Assembly: GCA_000328365.1 (NCBI GenBank)
Contig: KB292627.1
Span: 50,776-114,775 of the forward strand
Source: Capitella teleta
Lineage: Eukaryota; Annelida; Polychaeta; Capitellidae
Reading direction: 5' to 3'
DNA: 64,000 nt
Part shown: positions 45,656 through 58,926 of the stretch, one piece after another
Position numbering within the stretch: the stretch's first letter is position 1
Layout: each line of letters begins with the position of its first letter
The notes under the pieces: generated by a model
What the model was told of the DNA's origin: nothing
Database searches by the model: none
The model's input: only the letters and a program-made list of their open reading frames with translations
Position numbers and translations under genes: made by a program

Positions 45656-48627
45656 CCACCTCACTATGCTAATAATTCATGTTTCGTTTTTTTTCTTTTT
45701 CTTTCTGGTCTTTGATTGAGTTAATTAATTGAGATATTAAATTGATATTAAATTGTGAAATAGAGAAACGGTTGTGATTGTATTACATGCACACATGTGT
45801 AAAAGGTAAAGGTCCCATGGCAGATCAAAGATCTCGCTGTCTGGAGTGGTGGTGATGCCACCATATCAACAGACCACCACGTTGAAGGTGGTGCCTATCT
45901 CTTCTCCTTCACCTATATTATTATTTCCTTCCTTGGCGAATCACGCACTCATTCATTGCTGTGTGGACATGGGGTGCTTTTCTTCGGACCGGGGCGTGAA
46001 CCCGGTCGTCAGCCCAGCAGTCGAGAGCTCGGCTCTCTGTGTACAAATGTAAATACATGTAAATAATGCATAAGCAATGCGTACTTAGCAACAAAAATTG
46101 ACATGATATTTCGGTCTTTTAATCCAACATAAATGCTACCACGTGTACTTTATTTTATTTTATTTATTAACTTCATGCATGCAAAAATAATATTATGTAA
46201 AAACAATGCATGCAGCAACATGGCAGAACAGGAAAACCTATATGAACCTATATATAGGTAGGGCTTACAATTTAGAAGAGGGCCATGCTTTATTATTATA
46301 ATAATGCATTTATCATCTATTTCGCACAATTATTAAATTAAGGGTTCAAGCCAAATTTTTATTCTAGTTATCCCAAAGTTCAAACTACGTACCCCTGTGT
46401 ATACATTTATATTTTACAATGGGTGCTTAAGCCAAGATTTCAAAAGTCGTGGCATTCTGTTCCAATCGTCAATGAGGACAAAACCCAAATCATCTTATTG
46501 ATTTCATTTGAATCCGTATACCTCGACAATGCTACTATAAAACATTGTGCTAGTTTCAAAGAAGCTTGTTTGCGTGACGGACACGTGGCCAAAGAATCGT
46601 GATAAACCGCATCGCATAAAGGCAACTTTACGACTGAACGGCACTTGGCGAGGCGACGCGATTCCCGCAATAAGCATCTAGTGCTGGCATAAATCACCGC
46701 CATGAATGTAAGCACCGACCAGAATTACCGCAGAAAACTATCAGTGATCGATAGCATGGAGTTTGCGTGGAGTTTGTAGATACTTTCTTTACACAAGCAG
46801 CGTATCCCCTGGGAAAAAAATGCATTTCAAATATTTAATTTACAATCTAGGCTAAACATGAAATCTAAAATGGGAAATCAACAGTTCCTGTCCTAAATAT
46901 GCAGAGTGGGCCAAAAGTAGTCTGTCTACCCCATAATAAATGTTTCAAAGTGAAATATTTAACATGGGAGCGAAGTGTAAAAATCACACAAAGATAAGAG
47001 AAATAAATACTTGGTGTGGTTAGTCTGGCATGTCATGCTGTTATTCCTATCATTTATATTCCAATATCATCAAAATTTATGCCGATTTATCTCTATAGAG
47101 TTCACTGATCTTCCGCGATATTTCCACTTTTGGCGGCAAACTGGGCCCCTGACCATGGATAAGCTTCTTTGAACTTATAACTAAGGCAACGCTCTTGTCC
47201 TATTGTTTTGTTTGAGAGTGCTATTTGTTGTGGCAGTAGCATTAATGTTTATCTCCTAAAATCAAAACAAAGCAGAGAGTTTGTGCGCCATACGGCCCAT
47301 ACAAGAGGTGACATTTCTTAATGCTCGTTCAAAGTATCCCTCGCTCATCTGATTTTGCTCTCTTCGCGATCACACACCACTCGTATTTAAATGCTCCTTC
47401 CTCATTCAAAATTCACTTTTTACATGATCTCTTTGTATAATATATTAATTATATAATATATTTATATAATATTTAATTTATATACGCTTATACAATACTC
47501 ATTTAGAAGTAGATATATACTGTATTAATGTACACTGGAACTGCATGTATGATTGATATATTATCTTAGCTAAATAGATGATTCTTGATTATCAACATTG
47601 ACATAACCGTCGATGAAACCACGCGTAGCAACCATGCGTTGATGCAGGGTAGTCAAGCACCGGATTTTTGACAGTAAACAAAGCCATGAAAATCACAGAT
47701 CCATTTGTGATTTATTTTCCCCTTGTCGTCTGTGAGTAATCGGCGTGTCCCCAATTCGACTATTGAACGAGTGGCGCATCCTCGTCTCCGTTCAAAGGGC
47801 CGCGTGTCGATAGCCAATCAATCGGCATGGCCTCTTTCCTCCGCTAAATCAATTGATGTTTTTGTTATATTTCAATAGACTGCATTTTCAATTGACAGTC
47901 GCCTGTCTTGGAGGCCCCATTTGTCTTCCATTGGTGGCATGGAAATCGGTATTATATCAGTTTGCCCATTTTATCAGGGTGTCATTTAGTCTTCCATTGA
48001 GTGTCCCTTTCTGTTTTCTCCCTCTTCTCTTTGATCAAGGAAAAAATATTATGTTTAAGTTCTATTCAGTCATATACAATACAAGTACATATAATTACAT
48101 TAAGTCAAAGCGCATGATGAACGTTTCAATATCTTCTTCTTACATGACAGCTAGCTAACCAATAAATTGCAATGATTCTCATTGGTGCGGCGTGTACGTG
48201 ACGCATTTATTGGGGGTTTTTTGATAGTAGATAGTTAATTATGCAATAAAGATTACTGGATCAAACTATGAACTCTATCAAAATCCAGCATGAGTGTTTT
48301 TCAATTACCTGTACTTCTAAGAATCTTTATAATCATTAGAATAATTATTGCGGGCAATTATAATTATCTTTTCTACAACTCGTAGATTGTGGAAATGCAT
48401 AATCGCTACACCATTAATTAATTATATCATAGTATATACTTGAAGTTGGACTTCTGGTATTTCACAGCTCCAGGAGGACACACACCTTTGCATTCATTGA
48501 GCAGCAAATGCGGTTTATTGATCAGATTTCCATATCGAAAAGGGGAGCGGGCGGCTCGCAAAGGCCAGTCACAGCGGGATAAGCCGCTCATCAGAGCTCT
48601 GATTTGCCCGGATTAACATCCAAGAAC
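45656..48627. other. Intergenic, no confident gene
   Basis: Includes a repeat-like block around 45805-46050 and a cagagtgggccaaaagta repeat from 46902 that shares its start and tatgccgatttatctc with 16928. A segment at 47364-47420 also recurs inverted at 18260-18310. The open frame at 46440-46715 (minus) has no recognisable motif. Confidence 0.5.
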
Positions 48628-50515
48628 ATGAGCTCGACATCACGTGATCTCTTCCTAGCCGACCCTACTAACGAGGCGGCTGACCAGTCGGACACTGAAC
48701 CCAAGAAGAGCTGGACCAAAGTACAAGACATCAGTCAGAATGCTGATGACACAGACGATGATTTGGAGCTTCAGCATCTGACCAACGCAAGCATTGTCTC
48801 CGACCGTCGCAAACGCTGGAGGATGGCGGCAAAAGCACGTCTCCATGACAACGCTGCCATGGAAACCGGCTCAGACGCTGAACTTGGAGTCCCGATGGAT
48901 AAACATAGAGAAAGTGCTGGGTCCGTCCTCGATGGTTCTTCGCAAAGATCGTCGATGGAATCGCGAATGTCCAACGTAGATATGGCTAAGATGCAAAGTG
49001 CCATGCTGGGTGCAGGACTGGCGGGTGACGTAGGAGAAAACAAAGAACAAGACCAACACCATACACACGGAGCTGATGGTTATATCAAATCAGTCATTCC
49101 TTCTCTGCCCATGTGGATGGCTCTTATTTGTCTTATGCTCAACATCTGCATGCCTGGGATTGGTAAGATATCTATTGCATTAGCCATTGCACGTGAATTA
49201 CACACACTGCTGCGTGTGTGTTTCGTTTCGTTTCGTTCAGAATCCAGACCATTCATTCCTGAGTAAAGTGACGACAGTTTTATAGTTTCCTGCTTTTCAA
49301 TGCATGAATGGAATTTAGTCAATAGTAGATTGAATGAGATTGATTCAGCAACCCCCTGACATTCCTCAATTGAGTCTGGAAGCGGTATGCATGGAAGACG
49401 ATTTTCCTGGAAGTCTGGAATTTTTAAACCTCTAATTGATGATTGATCTACCAATTAGAGTTTACGTGTGCACCTCCGTTTTATACAGGTACAATCCTAA
49501 GCGGATTTAGTATCTTCTGCTGTGGTCGGCCTCGCGTCAGTACAAAGGATGACCCAACACTGGCCACATTCTGCGTCAACGTGGCAGTTGGACTCATGCA
49601 ACTGTTCACCGTGTCCTTCATGCTGGTTGGCTGGTTCTGGAGCGTCGTCTGGGGCATCTACATGATCATCCTAGCAGGTGCGGTTCTCAACGGTGTTACG
49701 TAATTATTGATTGCGTCATTGGCTTCAATTGATATTTGTGTGGATCATATTATATTGAGTTCAATTCTTCCAAATGGTTTCTTTTGCTTGTGCTGTGTAC
49801 ATGTATGTACATGCAGTTGTACACATTAACTATGAATCTACAATGTATGTGCAGTCATACTGCAATGTGTATGTGTGTTTCATATTGAATTACACGCATA
49901 CATGCATTATGTATGAGACACACGGGCACAGGTTATAGATAATTCTGCATTCGTTAATTGTAATCCGCTTAACCGTAATTGATTTAATGGTCGCATTTAC
50001 TCCTTTTTGTATTTCTGTCTGTTTGTGGTGCATGGCAAAGACAATTATTAAAGCTAAGCACATTCAGGTTTCAGAGAAAACACGGGCAGAAATAAACTAT
50101 AAACGCGTGTATACAATTGTAGTTATTGTACATTATAATTTATGCCATTCCATCATTTCAGCGGTATGTTTTACGGTAGACTTGAATAATATCTCAGAGT
50201 GAATAAACTATGATATTGTCTCAGGGCATGCACGTTTTGTCGGAGCTACATGTAATAATTAAAGACTACATTTGCTAATTTTGATGAAACTTTAAAAGCT
50301 CCCGGTATACTAGTACCAGGTACATTATACGGCGGCCTAAATCAGCTTTCTTTTTAAATTGGCCCACTGAGTATATCACATAGCACTTTGTAATTTTAAA
50401 CCTTGCAGTGGAACATCGTCGCGAGATGAAGGGTCAGCTGGAGAAGGAGCTGCAAGCTAAGACATTGACCGCCTTGAACTCAAACATCCGACCCTGGACG
50501 CTACAGACGAAATGA
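48628..50515 (+). CDS. SPEC3/Stum-family two-helix membrane protein
   Basis: Three exons, 48628-49162, 49489-49677 and 50409-50515, phase-1 junctions, 831 nt (276 codons plus stop). The start chosen is the first ATG in frame (MSSTSRDLFLADP). About 150 polar, Asp/Ser-rich residues precede the conserved domain: VIPSLPMWMALICLMLNICM, PGIGTILSGFSIFCCG, a short loop, then FCVNVAVGLMQLFTVSF and VGWFWSVVWGIYMIILA, followed by a charged tail. This is the SPEC3/Stum domain, known from a sea-urchin ectodermal protein and the fly mechanosensory protein Stum. The PGIGT motif spans the first splice junction. AATAAA at 50629-50634 is the likely poly(A) signal. Function here is inferred only from the family: a membrane protein of ciliated or sensory cells. 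Confidence 0.9.
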
Positions 50516-50628
50516 GAACTGCTGTTGCACACTCAACCTGACGCCATGTCCAACGGAGGAAGGTTTATTGCAGAGGCATTTCCCTCTCCACTCCTTCCTC
50601 TCTTCATTTCCTGCACATTTCCATGAAA

Positions 50629-50940
50629 TAAAATTTCAAATTTGTACATAAAAAAAAATCTTAATTCACTCCCGAGTTAAGAAAATTATCATTAAGGGAT
50701 GTTCTATTAGTATAATTACACTGGGACCTAGCACATCCGAACATCTGTTAATAAGAATGTAGCCTTGGATGAGCAGTCGTAATGTGTGTACAACCGCATG
50801 AGCACTTCATCCACCCATGTAAGATCAATAGCATCCAATAACATTAATTTCAAGTGAATTCAACCATTATCGTTTGAAGTATCCGTTGCAAAACAAAATC
50901 TCGAGAACGCGGACTTGAGTACAATTAATGCATCTTTATT
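50629..50940. terminator. Convergent poly(A) signals of SPEC3/Stum and hnRNP L genes
   Basis: AATAAA at 50629-50634 on the plus strand for the SPEC3/Stum gene. On the minus strand AATAAA (plus-strand tttatt at 50935-50940) lies about 155 bp past the hnRNP L stop. Confidence 0.65.
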
Positions 50941-51094
50941 CAAAGGACATAGTAAACAAGAAAGGAACAATGGCCTACTCCTCCTCCTCTCAGGTAAAAT
51001 ATACACATAAATGATTTACAAGTCCAAGAAATGATAAATGACAAATAAAAGTTTACTTGACGCCATTACAGAGAGATTTCTTCATTTCCAATAT

Positions 51095-54000
51095 TCAAGG
51101 TCGATCCAGAATCGGAGAGCCAGAGAAACACATTTTGAAAATGTATGGGTTCTTTCCATCTGAAATAAACAAAATTTTAAGCTAAATTTCAAAATAAAAG
51201 TTATATTTTACGTACTTGGGTTGTCCACTGGAGTGTGGTTACAGTAAACCAGAGCCTCAACAGCATCAGATTTACTATCCCACTCAAGCAATCCGGTGGA
51301 TGACTTCTCGCCTAACAGAATTATCGATAATAATAAAATTTAAAATTCAAGACACTATAACCTACTCTTGGAAGGGAAGATTTTGATCTTGGCAGGAGCC
51401 TTTGCATCATTATCAATGAACAACTGAAAATGAGAAAATAATAATTAAAACATGAATTAATCTTTCGTCACAGCAATTACCTGATTGATCTGTTCTTCAG
51501 TAAGATTGGCAGGAGCGTTGAAGTAATGCAGACATTTGTAAGGAGGGTTAATGCGGTTCTTAGAGGCAGCGTCCGGGTTAGTGAAGCGATTATTCCTGCT
51601 GCCCATGAAATCAACAAACGACGGGGAGCAGTCAATCAGCTCGTGAGGGTTGTGCACATCCTGGAGGTAGACCTGCTTGGAGAACGCCAGTTGAAGCTTC
51701 TTGCCAAAAAAGAAGCAGTTGCTGAGATTCTTGATGGCCCGCTCGCATGACGCTGGGTCGCCCAACTGCACCATGGCAGTGCCCTCCTTGCTCTTCAAGA
51801 ACTTGATGCGAACGACGTTGCCGTAGAGACAGAACAGATTGAAGACGCGTTGACAGTTCATCTTATCTGCGTCTAAGCCGTAGACCATGAGCACAGAGCC
51901 CTGTTGATAGAGGCCAGGGGGACCGCCAGCCTGACTGCCTCCGTCAGAGAAGTTGCTGGGGGGAGGACCGTAGGGATCGTGGTTCCTCATTGGAGGACCT
52001 CCTCCGTAATGGTCGTGGCGAGACGGAGGGCTGTACTGCTCCTGGTAGCGGTCATTGCGGCTGTAGCTGTCGTAAGAATCAGACTGACCATAGTCCATGG
52101 ACGACTGAGGAGGGGCCGGCTGGAGGGCAGGACGTGAACGTGGACCATCGCCTGCTGAGGGAAAATGAATCGTCAGGGGAAGGAGGGAGGAAAGCAGGGG
52201 ACTGACCAAACGGCATGGGAGCGGAGCCATAGCGCGGTTCAGCCAGAAGGGGGGCGCTCTTGCTGTTGAAATCGCTCTTGGGACCTGAAAGAAATTGAGC
52301 ATGCGAATATAAAAAAAAAAAAACAACAAATACTAAGATAACTTTTCTATGATCAGGACCAGCAGCTGAAATAACACGAAACACAGGAAAGAGAACTTTA
52401 TGAAGCAGTGCAGTCAACTCATAAAAAAATAAATATAGAAAACTTTTAACAATTATAGAGAGGAAGAGAAAAAAAAAACAGAAAAAAATAACAAAGCTTG
52501 GGATATTATAATAAAAAGGGCAAACCGTTTACCTGCATGAGATGAGAGCCAAACCTTGTACCTTTCGTACGTAGCATCTTAGCATCTGCTTAAGGCCCCC
52601 ATCATAGACAGCTCTGCAGCACCGGCAAAACAGAGCTACATTACAATGCATTCACACCAAAAAGGACAAGTTGTATTTTGGGGTGAAATGAATTTTTTTA
52701 TCTGCTTGTTATAAATATCAAGTACATCATGTACTGCAATCGGGTGATTATTATTTATTTCTCTGTTATTTAATTTTAATGCAGAAAGTGCCGTTTTCAG
52801 GTGAAGCTCATAGATTGCCATTCAATGAGATATCTGCCGTTTTATGTCATTTTGAATTTTGAATTTGGAAAGAGAAAATATTCTGCCTCCGTTAGGTAAC
52901 TGTCTATTTGGACTTACCTTGTGTGGTGCATAAGAGTGGGCATCAAGATGTATGATTGAGTGATATGGGTACTTACAATGCAATTTCACATGTGCCGTGA
53001 CCATGGATATATGTTATGCAGTGAAATTGTTTCAATAGAATGTCAGAATACATGAACAGTGATAAATGTAATTTTTTTTTTTTTTTGTAGGTAACCCAAA
53101 ACTCAACTAAATCCTAGCTACAACCAAGTGGAATCAAGACAATGTGAAGCATTAAATCACAAGGCCACTCGACATGTCAACCACAAAGGCTGCCAGGCAT
53201 AAAAAGTGTGCATCTCTGCTTTGGTACTCAAAAAGTTAAAATTCCAAGAGCATTCAACATCTCTGTCAAATAAAATAGGCTATTTTCACTTTCACCGCAA
53301 GAAAATTAATGCTTCACAGCACAGTCTCCTCATGCAAGAGACTGACATAATAAATTATAGTGTATAAATCCCATTAACATTCCCACAAGCCCTCATTCCC
53401 TTCAACCCACGGGGGGGGAGACATCATCAGCTATAGAATTCGTAAGGAAGAACATGGCATGTGTATGCAAAAATGAATAAAGATCAATGTGAAATGGATG
53501 TGAAAATGCTGAGTCTGCCTGGAGTGGAAGAAGAGACCGTCTTTAGTTGTCTGTTGGGAAAAAGCTCAGCATGTGTGAGAAAAAGTGCTAAGGTTCTTAG
53601 CTGCAAGAAAGAATGGAAACTTTTGATGTATATGCGGCTGCGACAACTGTATGAGATCATAAGATGTTCATGAATATTCATGCGGTGCAGAATTGTGAGA
53701 TCTATTTTGGGTTTGCTTTTTTCTGTACTGAATATTTCGTAAAAGTTGAAATTCGTTCTTACCGGAAGGAGTGGTGTAGTCCCACATCTCACTGTCATTG
53801 CGTGAAACATTCAAGCGAGTTGGCTGTAAGCGGACGCAATTGGTACACAAGTGATATCAGGGAGCTCCAACGTACCTTCGCGTATTCAATTTTCAGAGTG
53901 CAGCAGCCAGAGTAGATATCAGCGCCGTTCAAAGCGGACTTTGCCCTCTGAGCGCCCTCAAGAGTCTCAAACGTGGAATTTTTGAATTAAGGAAAAAGAA

Positions 54001-57000
54001 TGCATCATATTAGTAAATACATAAACATAAATATATTGATAACACAAGGATATTCAACCATGCATTGCAGGCCATTCTTCCTGAAAATAACAATCCGAGC
54101 GACAGGACCATTGTTGGAGGCTATGGTATGCATGACATCCTAAAAAAAAATGCATTCAAATACTCAGTATTTATAACAGCAAAAAACTTACCACAGTGAT
54201 GGGGTATTTTGGGTTGAAAATAGTGAAGAGGAGAACTTTGTTTGGAGTTTCTTCATGGTTTCTGAGATCGAAATTTGTAAAATTAAGAAGAATTTCACTT
54301 GAAAACTTTCAATAATTCTTACCCAGGTGGTCGTGAGATCTTCTGACTAGTGGAGTAGTTGAAATGAGCGATACGTCCTCCGACATAAACAGGAGCAGTC
54401 TATGCGAAGATAAAGAGTGGTAAATAGATATTACGCTTGATCAAATGCAGCCCATACCTCAGCATACTGAACCAAATTCATAGCATTGTTAATATCCTAG
54501 AAAAAGACGGATAAAAATATTGCATAAAAAACACAACAAAATCGAGATGGCTTACGTCAAACTCCACCAGGGCTTGTCTACGACTGTGCAGAATCATAAC
54601 ATATCTGCAAAGTTAACACCACACAATAAACAACCAAACAACAGAACGCAAAATCAACTGACCCAATGTGTCCAAAATTCTGAAGTGAGGACATCAAATC
54701 GGGCTCAGCAACAGAATCGGAGAGCCCACGAACGTGGACGACCGGCGATGGGCTGGGTTTATGAGGGTCCTCAAAGGAATCCTGAAAGGAAGAGGAAAAA
54801 ACTGTAAGACACAGCCCCGAGATGGCACACACGGGAAGCAGACCAGGAGAAGCCTCTGCTCCCAAATCCATTGTAAGACATTAACAGACATTCTTAACAG
54901 ATGAGCACCTCCTGAATATCCTGAAGACCATCAATGGCTTCTGTAGTCACTTCCCTGTCATCATCGTCATCAATCATTTCCTCGTCATCATCATCATCAT
55001 CATCGTTAATTATTCCGTTATCATTAGGCACAGATAATCCTTCGTCCTCAACAATCGGTTCCTCGTCCGTCCAGCTTGAGGTTGGTTTTTCGTCGCCTTC
55101 CCAAACTGATTCAGACATGTTTCACGCTAATTCAAGAAGAAAATCCTCCACATCTTCTGCTTCTTATTCCGCTTCAACCAAAAACCTAATCAAAAGCTAA
55201 ACCAGACAACGCCCTTCAGGGTGCATGTCACAACTTGCCTATTGAAAGAGAAGGTGAGGGGAAAAATAACCTCAACGGCGATATGCCCCAATGATTCTGC
55301 TTTAGAAAACACCTCAATGCATAAAGTGGCAAAGGAAGTAAATTCTTACCTCACTGCACGTAGACACACCCATGATTGAAATGAAAATTCTCACAGAGCC
55401 GTAAGCACTAAAAATAATATTGACCTATGCAGGCTATGCACCGTGTGCTTTATATTGAACACGTGAAAGGTGAAATAGGAGTTATTCCCTCAAAGTGCAA
55501 AGGTCAAACCTTTGTAGAATTCACTCCTTAATTTTTTTTCCCCCTCAAGTACGCTGTCCTCAAAAGGCTCAAATGAACCCACTTCAAACATTCAAACTTA
55601 TTTCAAAAATGGTCGCAAATACATTACTCAAATTCAATATTCCACAGAAAATTTGTGTGAAAATTGTTAAAGGGGTCAATGACCAGCAACTTCAACGAAA
55701 ATGGCTTTTATTATGTCACAGAGGACTGACAGGCCAGATGAAGTAAAACTGATGAAGCTTAAGCTGCTAAAATGAAGAAATAAAAGAAAATATTCATTTA
55801 CACCAAATTGTAACTGGACATGATTTGACATGCTCAAAAGTCAAAACCGACCAGTGTGAACATTGACAGCTGATGAGGATGATCACTAATCCAGGCTAAA
55901 TGTCAAGTCTGGAAAACATCTTGCTTTTATTAAAAAACAAATTGATCTTATATTGATTTATATCTTTCCTAAATCAATGATTTATAAAAAAACTGAACCT
56001 GATTGTGAGAGATGTGAAAGCAAACAGACGGAACATGTGATACATGAATAATATAAATTATATAATGATAAAGTCAATAATTAAACAAAACAAAATGTTT
56101 TTAGGTGAGCTAAGTGTAATACGGTACATATCTGTCGACTGATTTTTGTGTGCACTGCAAGCTACTAAATTACACATCAGAACAGTTGAGTATTTTCCAT
56201 GCACTTCTCCCCATCTCAGAAATCATAGAACAAATCAACCGAAACAATACTAGTTCCGGTTCAACGCTCATTAAAGGGCAGCACCCTAAATCAAACTGAA
56301 TCCACAATTCATTATTACAGGGCGTTTAGCCTTTTACAGGCATTTCAGTCAAAGGCATTGGATGACATAGTTTTTTTTTTCCTTTTTCACATTTTGATAA
56401 CATTCTTAACAATCTTATGAAGTGATGAGTCATACACAAAATATTTCATTCAAACATCATGCATCATGAATATTCAGAATACGCGTCAGTCACGCTGCAA
56501 ACAGAATAATGAAACGACAGTATCAGAAGACAGATCTACTGAAACATCACAAAAGTTGATTGACAGCTCACATTTATTACATTGGGTACTTTGAAATTTT
56601 AAATTTTAAATTGATTGACTTTTAAGCTGTTGCAAACAAAAACAAAAATCCCATAATGACAAGATGCCCAGCTTGCAGATTTCCCCTATGGGTATACTAT
56701 GCAATGTAAATGCTCGCTGGAATGACGACGGCCTAACAAAAGTCCACTTAGTATATGAGGTTTTGCAGTGGTCAGTGAACCTGTTTTTAGTAATGCGGTC
56801 TTGCATTATGTCTGTTTGAGCTCACAGGGCATCAAAGAGGCATTGCTTCGTGGCTTTTTTTAATACAGTAGTAGGCAAACATGGCATGAGAGTCTTGTAA
56901 GGAAATAATCGCAAGACTGAGATTTTGGATAGACCATCATAACTTGTTTTTAATCCTTACAGCATCTTTGCTGTGATCGCAATAAATATATTCAAATTTT

Positions 57001-58926
57001 AATGAACATGCAATCTACATGGATGCTAGGAATGCTGCAGAAGAGGTTAAGCAGCACAGGACCGAATCCAAACTCATTATGGTCAAACATCAGAATGCTC
57101 CAACCAAATGATTTATATCATTTAATCTACCATTCCAGCAGAAGAGCTGCATTTCTAAAATTTAGGCAACATGGTTAAACGACATCATTATTCATTACAG
57201 TACCTGAGCCTTAACCGATTACTCCCGTTCAATCAATCGCTATGTGACTTCTATATAGTACACTGAACAATCCAAGAATATCGTAGACACAGCACCAGGC
57301 CTCGCTATTCAGCTGGGTAGCACTGCAGAGTCACCGAGAATGAATTTGCTAGGCCGATGGCCAACAGGGTTACATCAGTTGCATGGGATGAACATGGCCA
57401 GGGCATCAAAATTATCTAACTCAGCACCTCCTCATTCCTCAATAATACTTTTACTATCGAATCTGGCTAAGCCGGTGTTCATAGTAGCTCAGCAGGAGAT
57501 GACTTAGCCAGCCTACTACATGAATGGCTATATAATAAATGAATTCAATGAGAGCAAAGGGTCAGGAAGATCCTGCTTGAGCTATGTTGAAGATGATGAT
57601 GTTCCTGAAGATGCAAGCAGAGGCAGCAACGCAGATGAAGCCTATTGCACATCTCCTGATCGGATTTTGTTTGTGTTCAAACTCAAGAGAAACAGGAAGC
57701 CATAATAAGTCCCTGCTAAGCTCTCACAGTGCTCTTCTGATCTTCAGGCTAATAGCGCTCACAATCAGTTATAATTTATAAATAAATTGTTAAATAATTA
57801 TCACTTTATTGTCCAGAAAGAAACTTGTTTCACATTCAAAGAGTGGTGATGCAGTAATAAATTCTTTCACTGTCCGTCGCCACAGTGCAGCATGGAGAGT
57901 GCCGTGACCAGCCGGCAATGTATGATTCAATGTAGTCGCCCAGGGGTGATCAGACCTCCTACCCCTGGATTGAAAGTACCATCTTCTAAAATGAGCCATG
58001 GATGATCATGGAGATGTTGAGTTCCTTCAGATTTTTATTTGAATTTGAAGCAACAAAATCATGTAGAGTTAGGCAATGGGTCGGTTCACCCCTGAGTATC
58101 CCTGACACCCGAGACTTCCGGCTACCAGAGTCAGCGAGTGCCCAGGCGAGTGGGTTGACTTTAATATTGTTCCAACTCCAAGACTATATATTAATAATTC
58201 ATCCCCAGAGATTATGGCCATCAGTATCATAGTATGTGGAGTTCAGTTGTTCATTAACCAATAGTAAGAAGTGTTATTGAACATGCAGTCTGCAGACATA
58301 CTTGTAAGTTGTAATTGAATGAAACGTATCATTCTATTAATTAAGCCCCCCTCCACTCCCTCCCTACTTCTTAGTCTTTAGTCATTTGGATGATATGCTA
58401 TTATTTGAGCAATATACATGTAATATCACTTGGTGCAATTATATAGTTCGCGACATGCGGGAATACTTATCATTATGTCTTTATCAAGTTTATGGGAAGT
58501 CGCCAATTAACTTATAACTTAATATAAGAATAAGTCCATTTAAAAAAAAAGCCAAGTCGATTATTAAATATCCACCAAGTCGCCAAGTCAGTTGATTGTA
58601 ATCCAAGTCAGTCGAAATGCTTCAGCTCAGCCGACTCCGGCCAGTCCAGGGTTAGTTCCCCAGGGGTAGCGGAGTAGTTATGGACTAAGCTAGAGGCTAC
58701 GGCTTCGGGAGCTAGTCCGGCTGACCCCGGGTCTACGACTTCGGAGTCAGTGAACGTGAATACTAAACTATATGGGATTTGACAGAGATTCAAAAAAATC
58801 TCAAACATGTAATTAATTTCTTATCAATCAAATGCAATGATAATTTCTCACCCGTTTGCCAGCCTGAACGCCATAACCATCTTCTGTTCTTTGTCTTTTC
58901 GAAGCGTGCCCATCGTAAGACGCCAT
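51095..58926 (-). CDS. HNRNPL: Heterogeneous nuclear ribonucleoprotein L
   Basis: Common exons: 54663-54781, 54556-54604, 54458-54496, 54323-54399, 54192-54261, 54054-54139, 53876-53972, 53763-53823, 52207-52284, 51481-52154, 51366-51423, 51216-51311, 51095-51159. Two in-frame first exons: 58852-58926 (MASYDGHASKRQRTEDGYGV, like the basic N-terminus of vertebrate hnRNP L) gives 547 residues; 54909-55118 (acidic, MSESVWEGDEKP) gives 592. The protein has four RRM domains: SPVVHVRGLSD, NKVLLFTIFNPKYPITV, VLMVYGLDADKMNCQRVFNL, and a last one from LHYFNAPANLTEE. A Gly/Tyr/Pro-rich linker lies before RRM3. Near-identical blocks to vertebrates include ADIYSGCCTLKIEYAKPTRL. hnRNP L binds CA-rich RNA and controls splicing in the nucleus. 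One intron is of AT-AC type and one is unusually long. Confidence 0.95.
52285..53762 (-). promoter_or_regulatory. Oversized hnRNP L intron with orphan splice donors
   Basis: 1478 bp where most introns downstream of the alternative first exons are 50-130 bp. It holds two strong unused donors on the minus strand, CACAAG|GTAAGT (GT at 52916-52917) and CATT|GTAAGTAC (52975-52976), plus CA-containing tracts, the hnRNP L target type. A regulated or poison exon is possible but not shown. Confidence 0.3.
53973..54053 (-). other. AT-AC minor-spliceosome (U12-type) intron in hnRNP L
   Basis: The 81-bp intron starts ATATCCTTGTG and ends TTCCAC. Twenty-two bases before its end is TTCCTTAAT, matching the U12 branch site. 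Joining across AT-AC gives MVEFETLEGAQRAK, the family sequence. No GT-AG pair gives that junction. Confidence 0.85.
55374..58851. other. First intron of hnRNP L (long form)
   Basis: No internal exon supported. Holds a SINE fragment (57280-57350), a GC-rich block with repeated gactccgg/gacttcgg motifs (58610-58745) and a repeat-like piece at 57860-57970. A short ATG exon at 55350-55373 ending in a good donor (GAG|GTAAGA) may be a further alternative first exon. Confidence 0.45.

Noticed and set aside
46440-46715. 91-codon open frame on the minus strand
   Set aside because: Looks like chance; no domain, no upstream initiation context or splice partner found.
53461-53810. Open frames on both strands inside the long hnRNP L intron
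   Set aside because: Neither shows a known motif. The minus-strand frame is partly the hnRNP L exon at 53763-53823 read in another frame.
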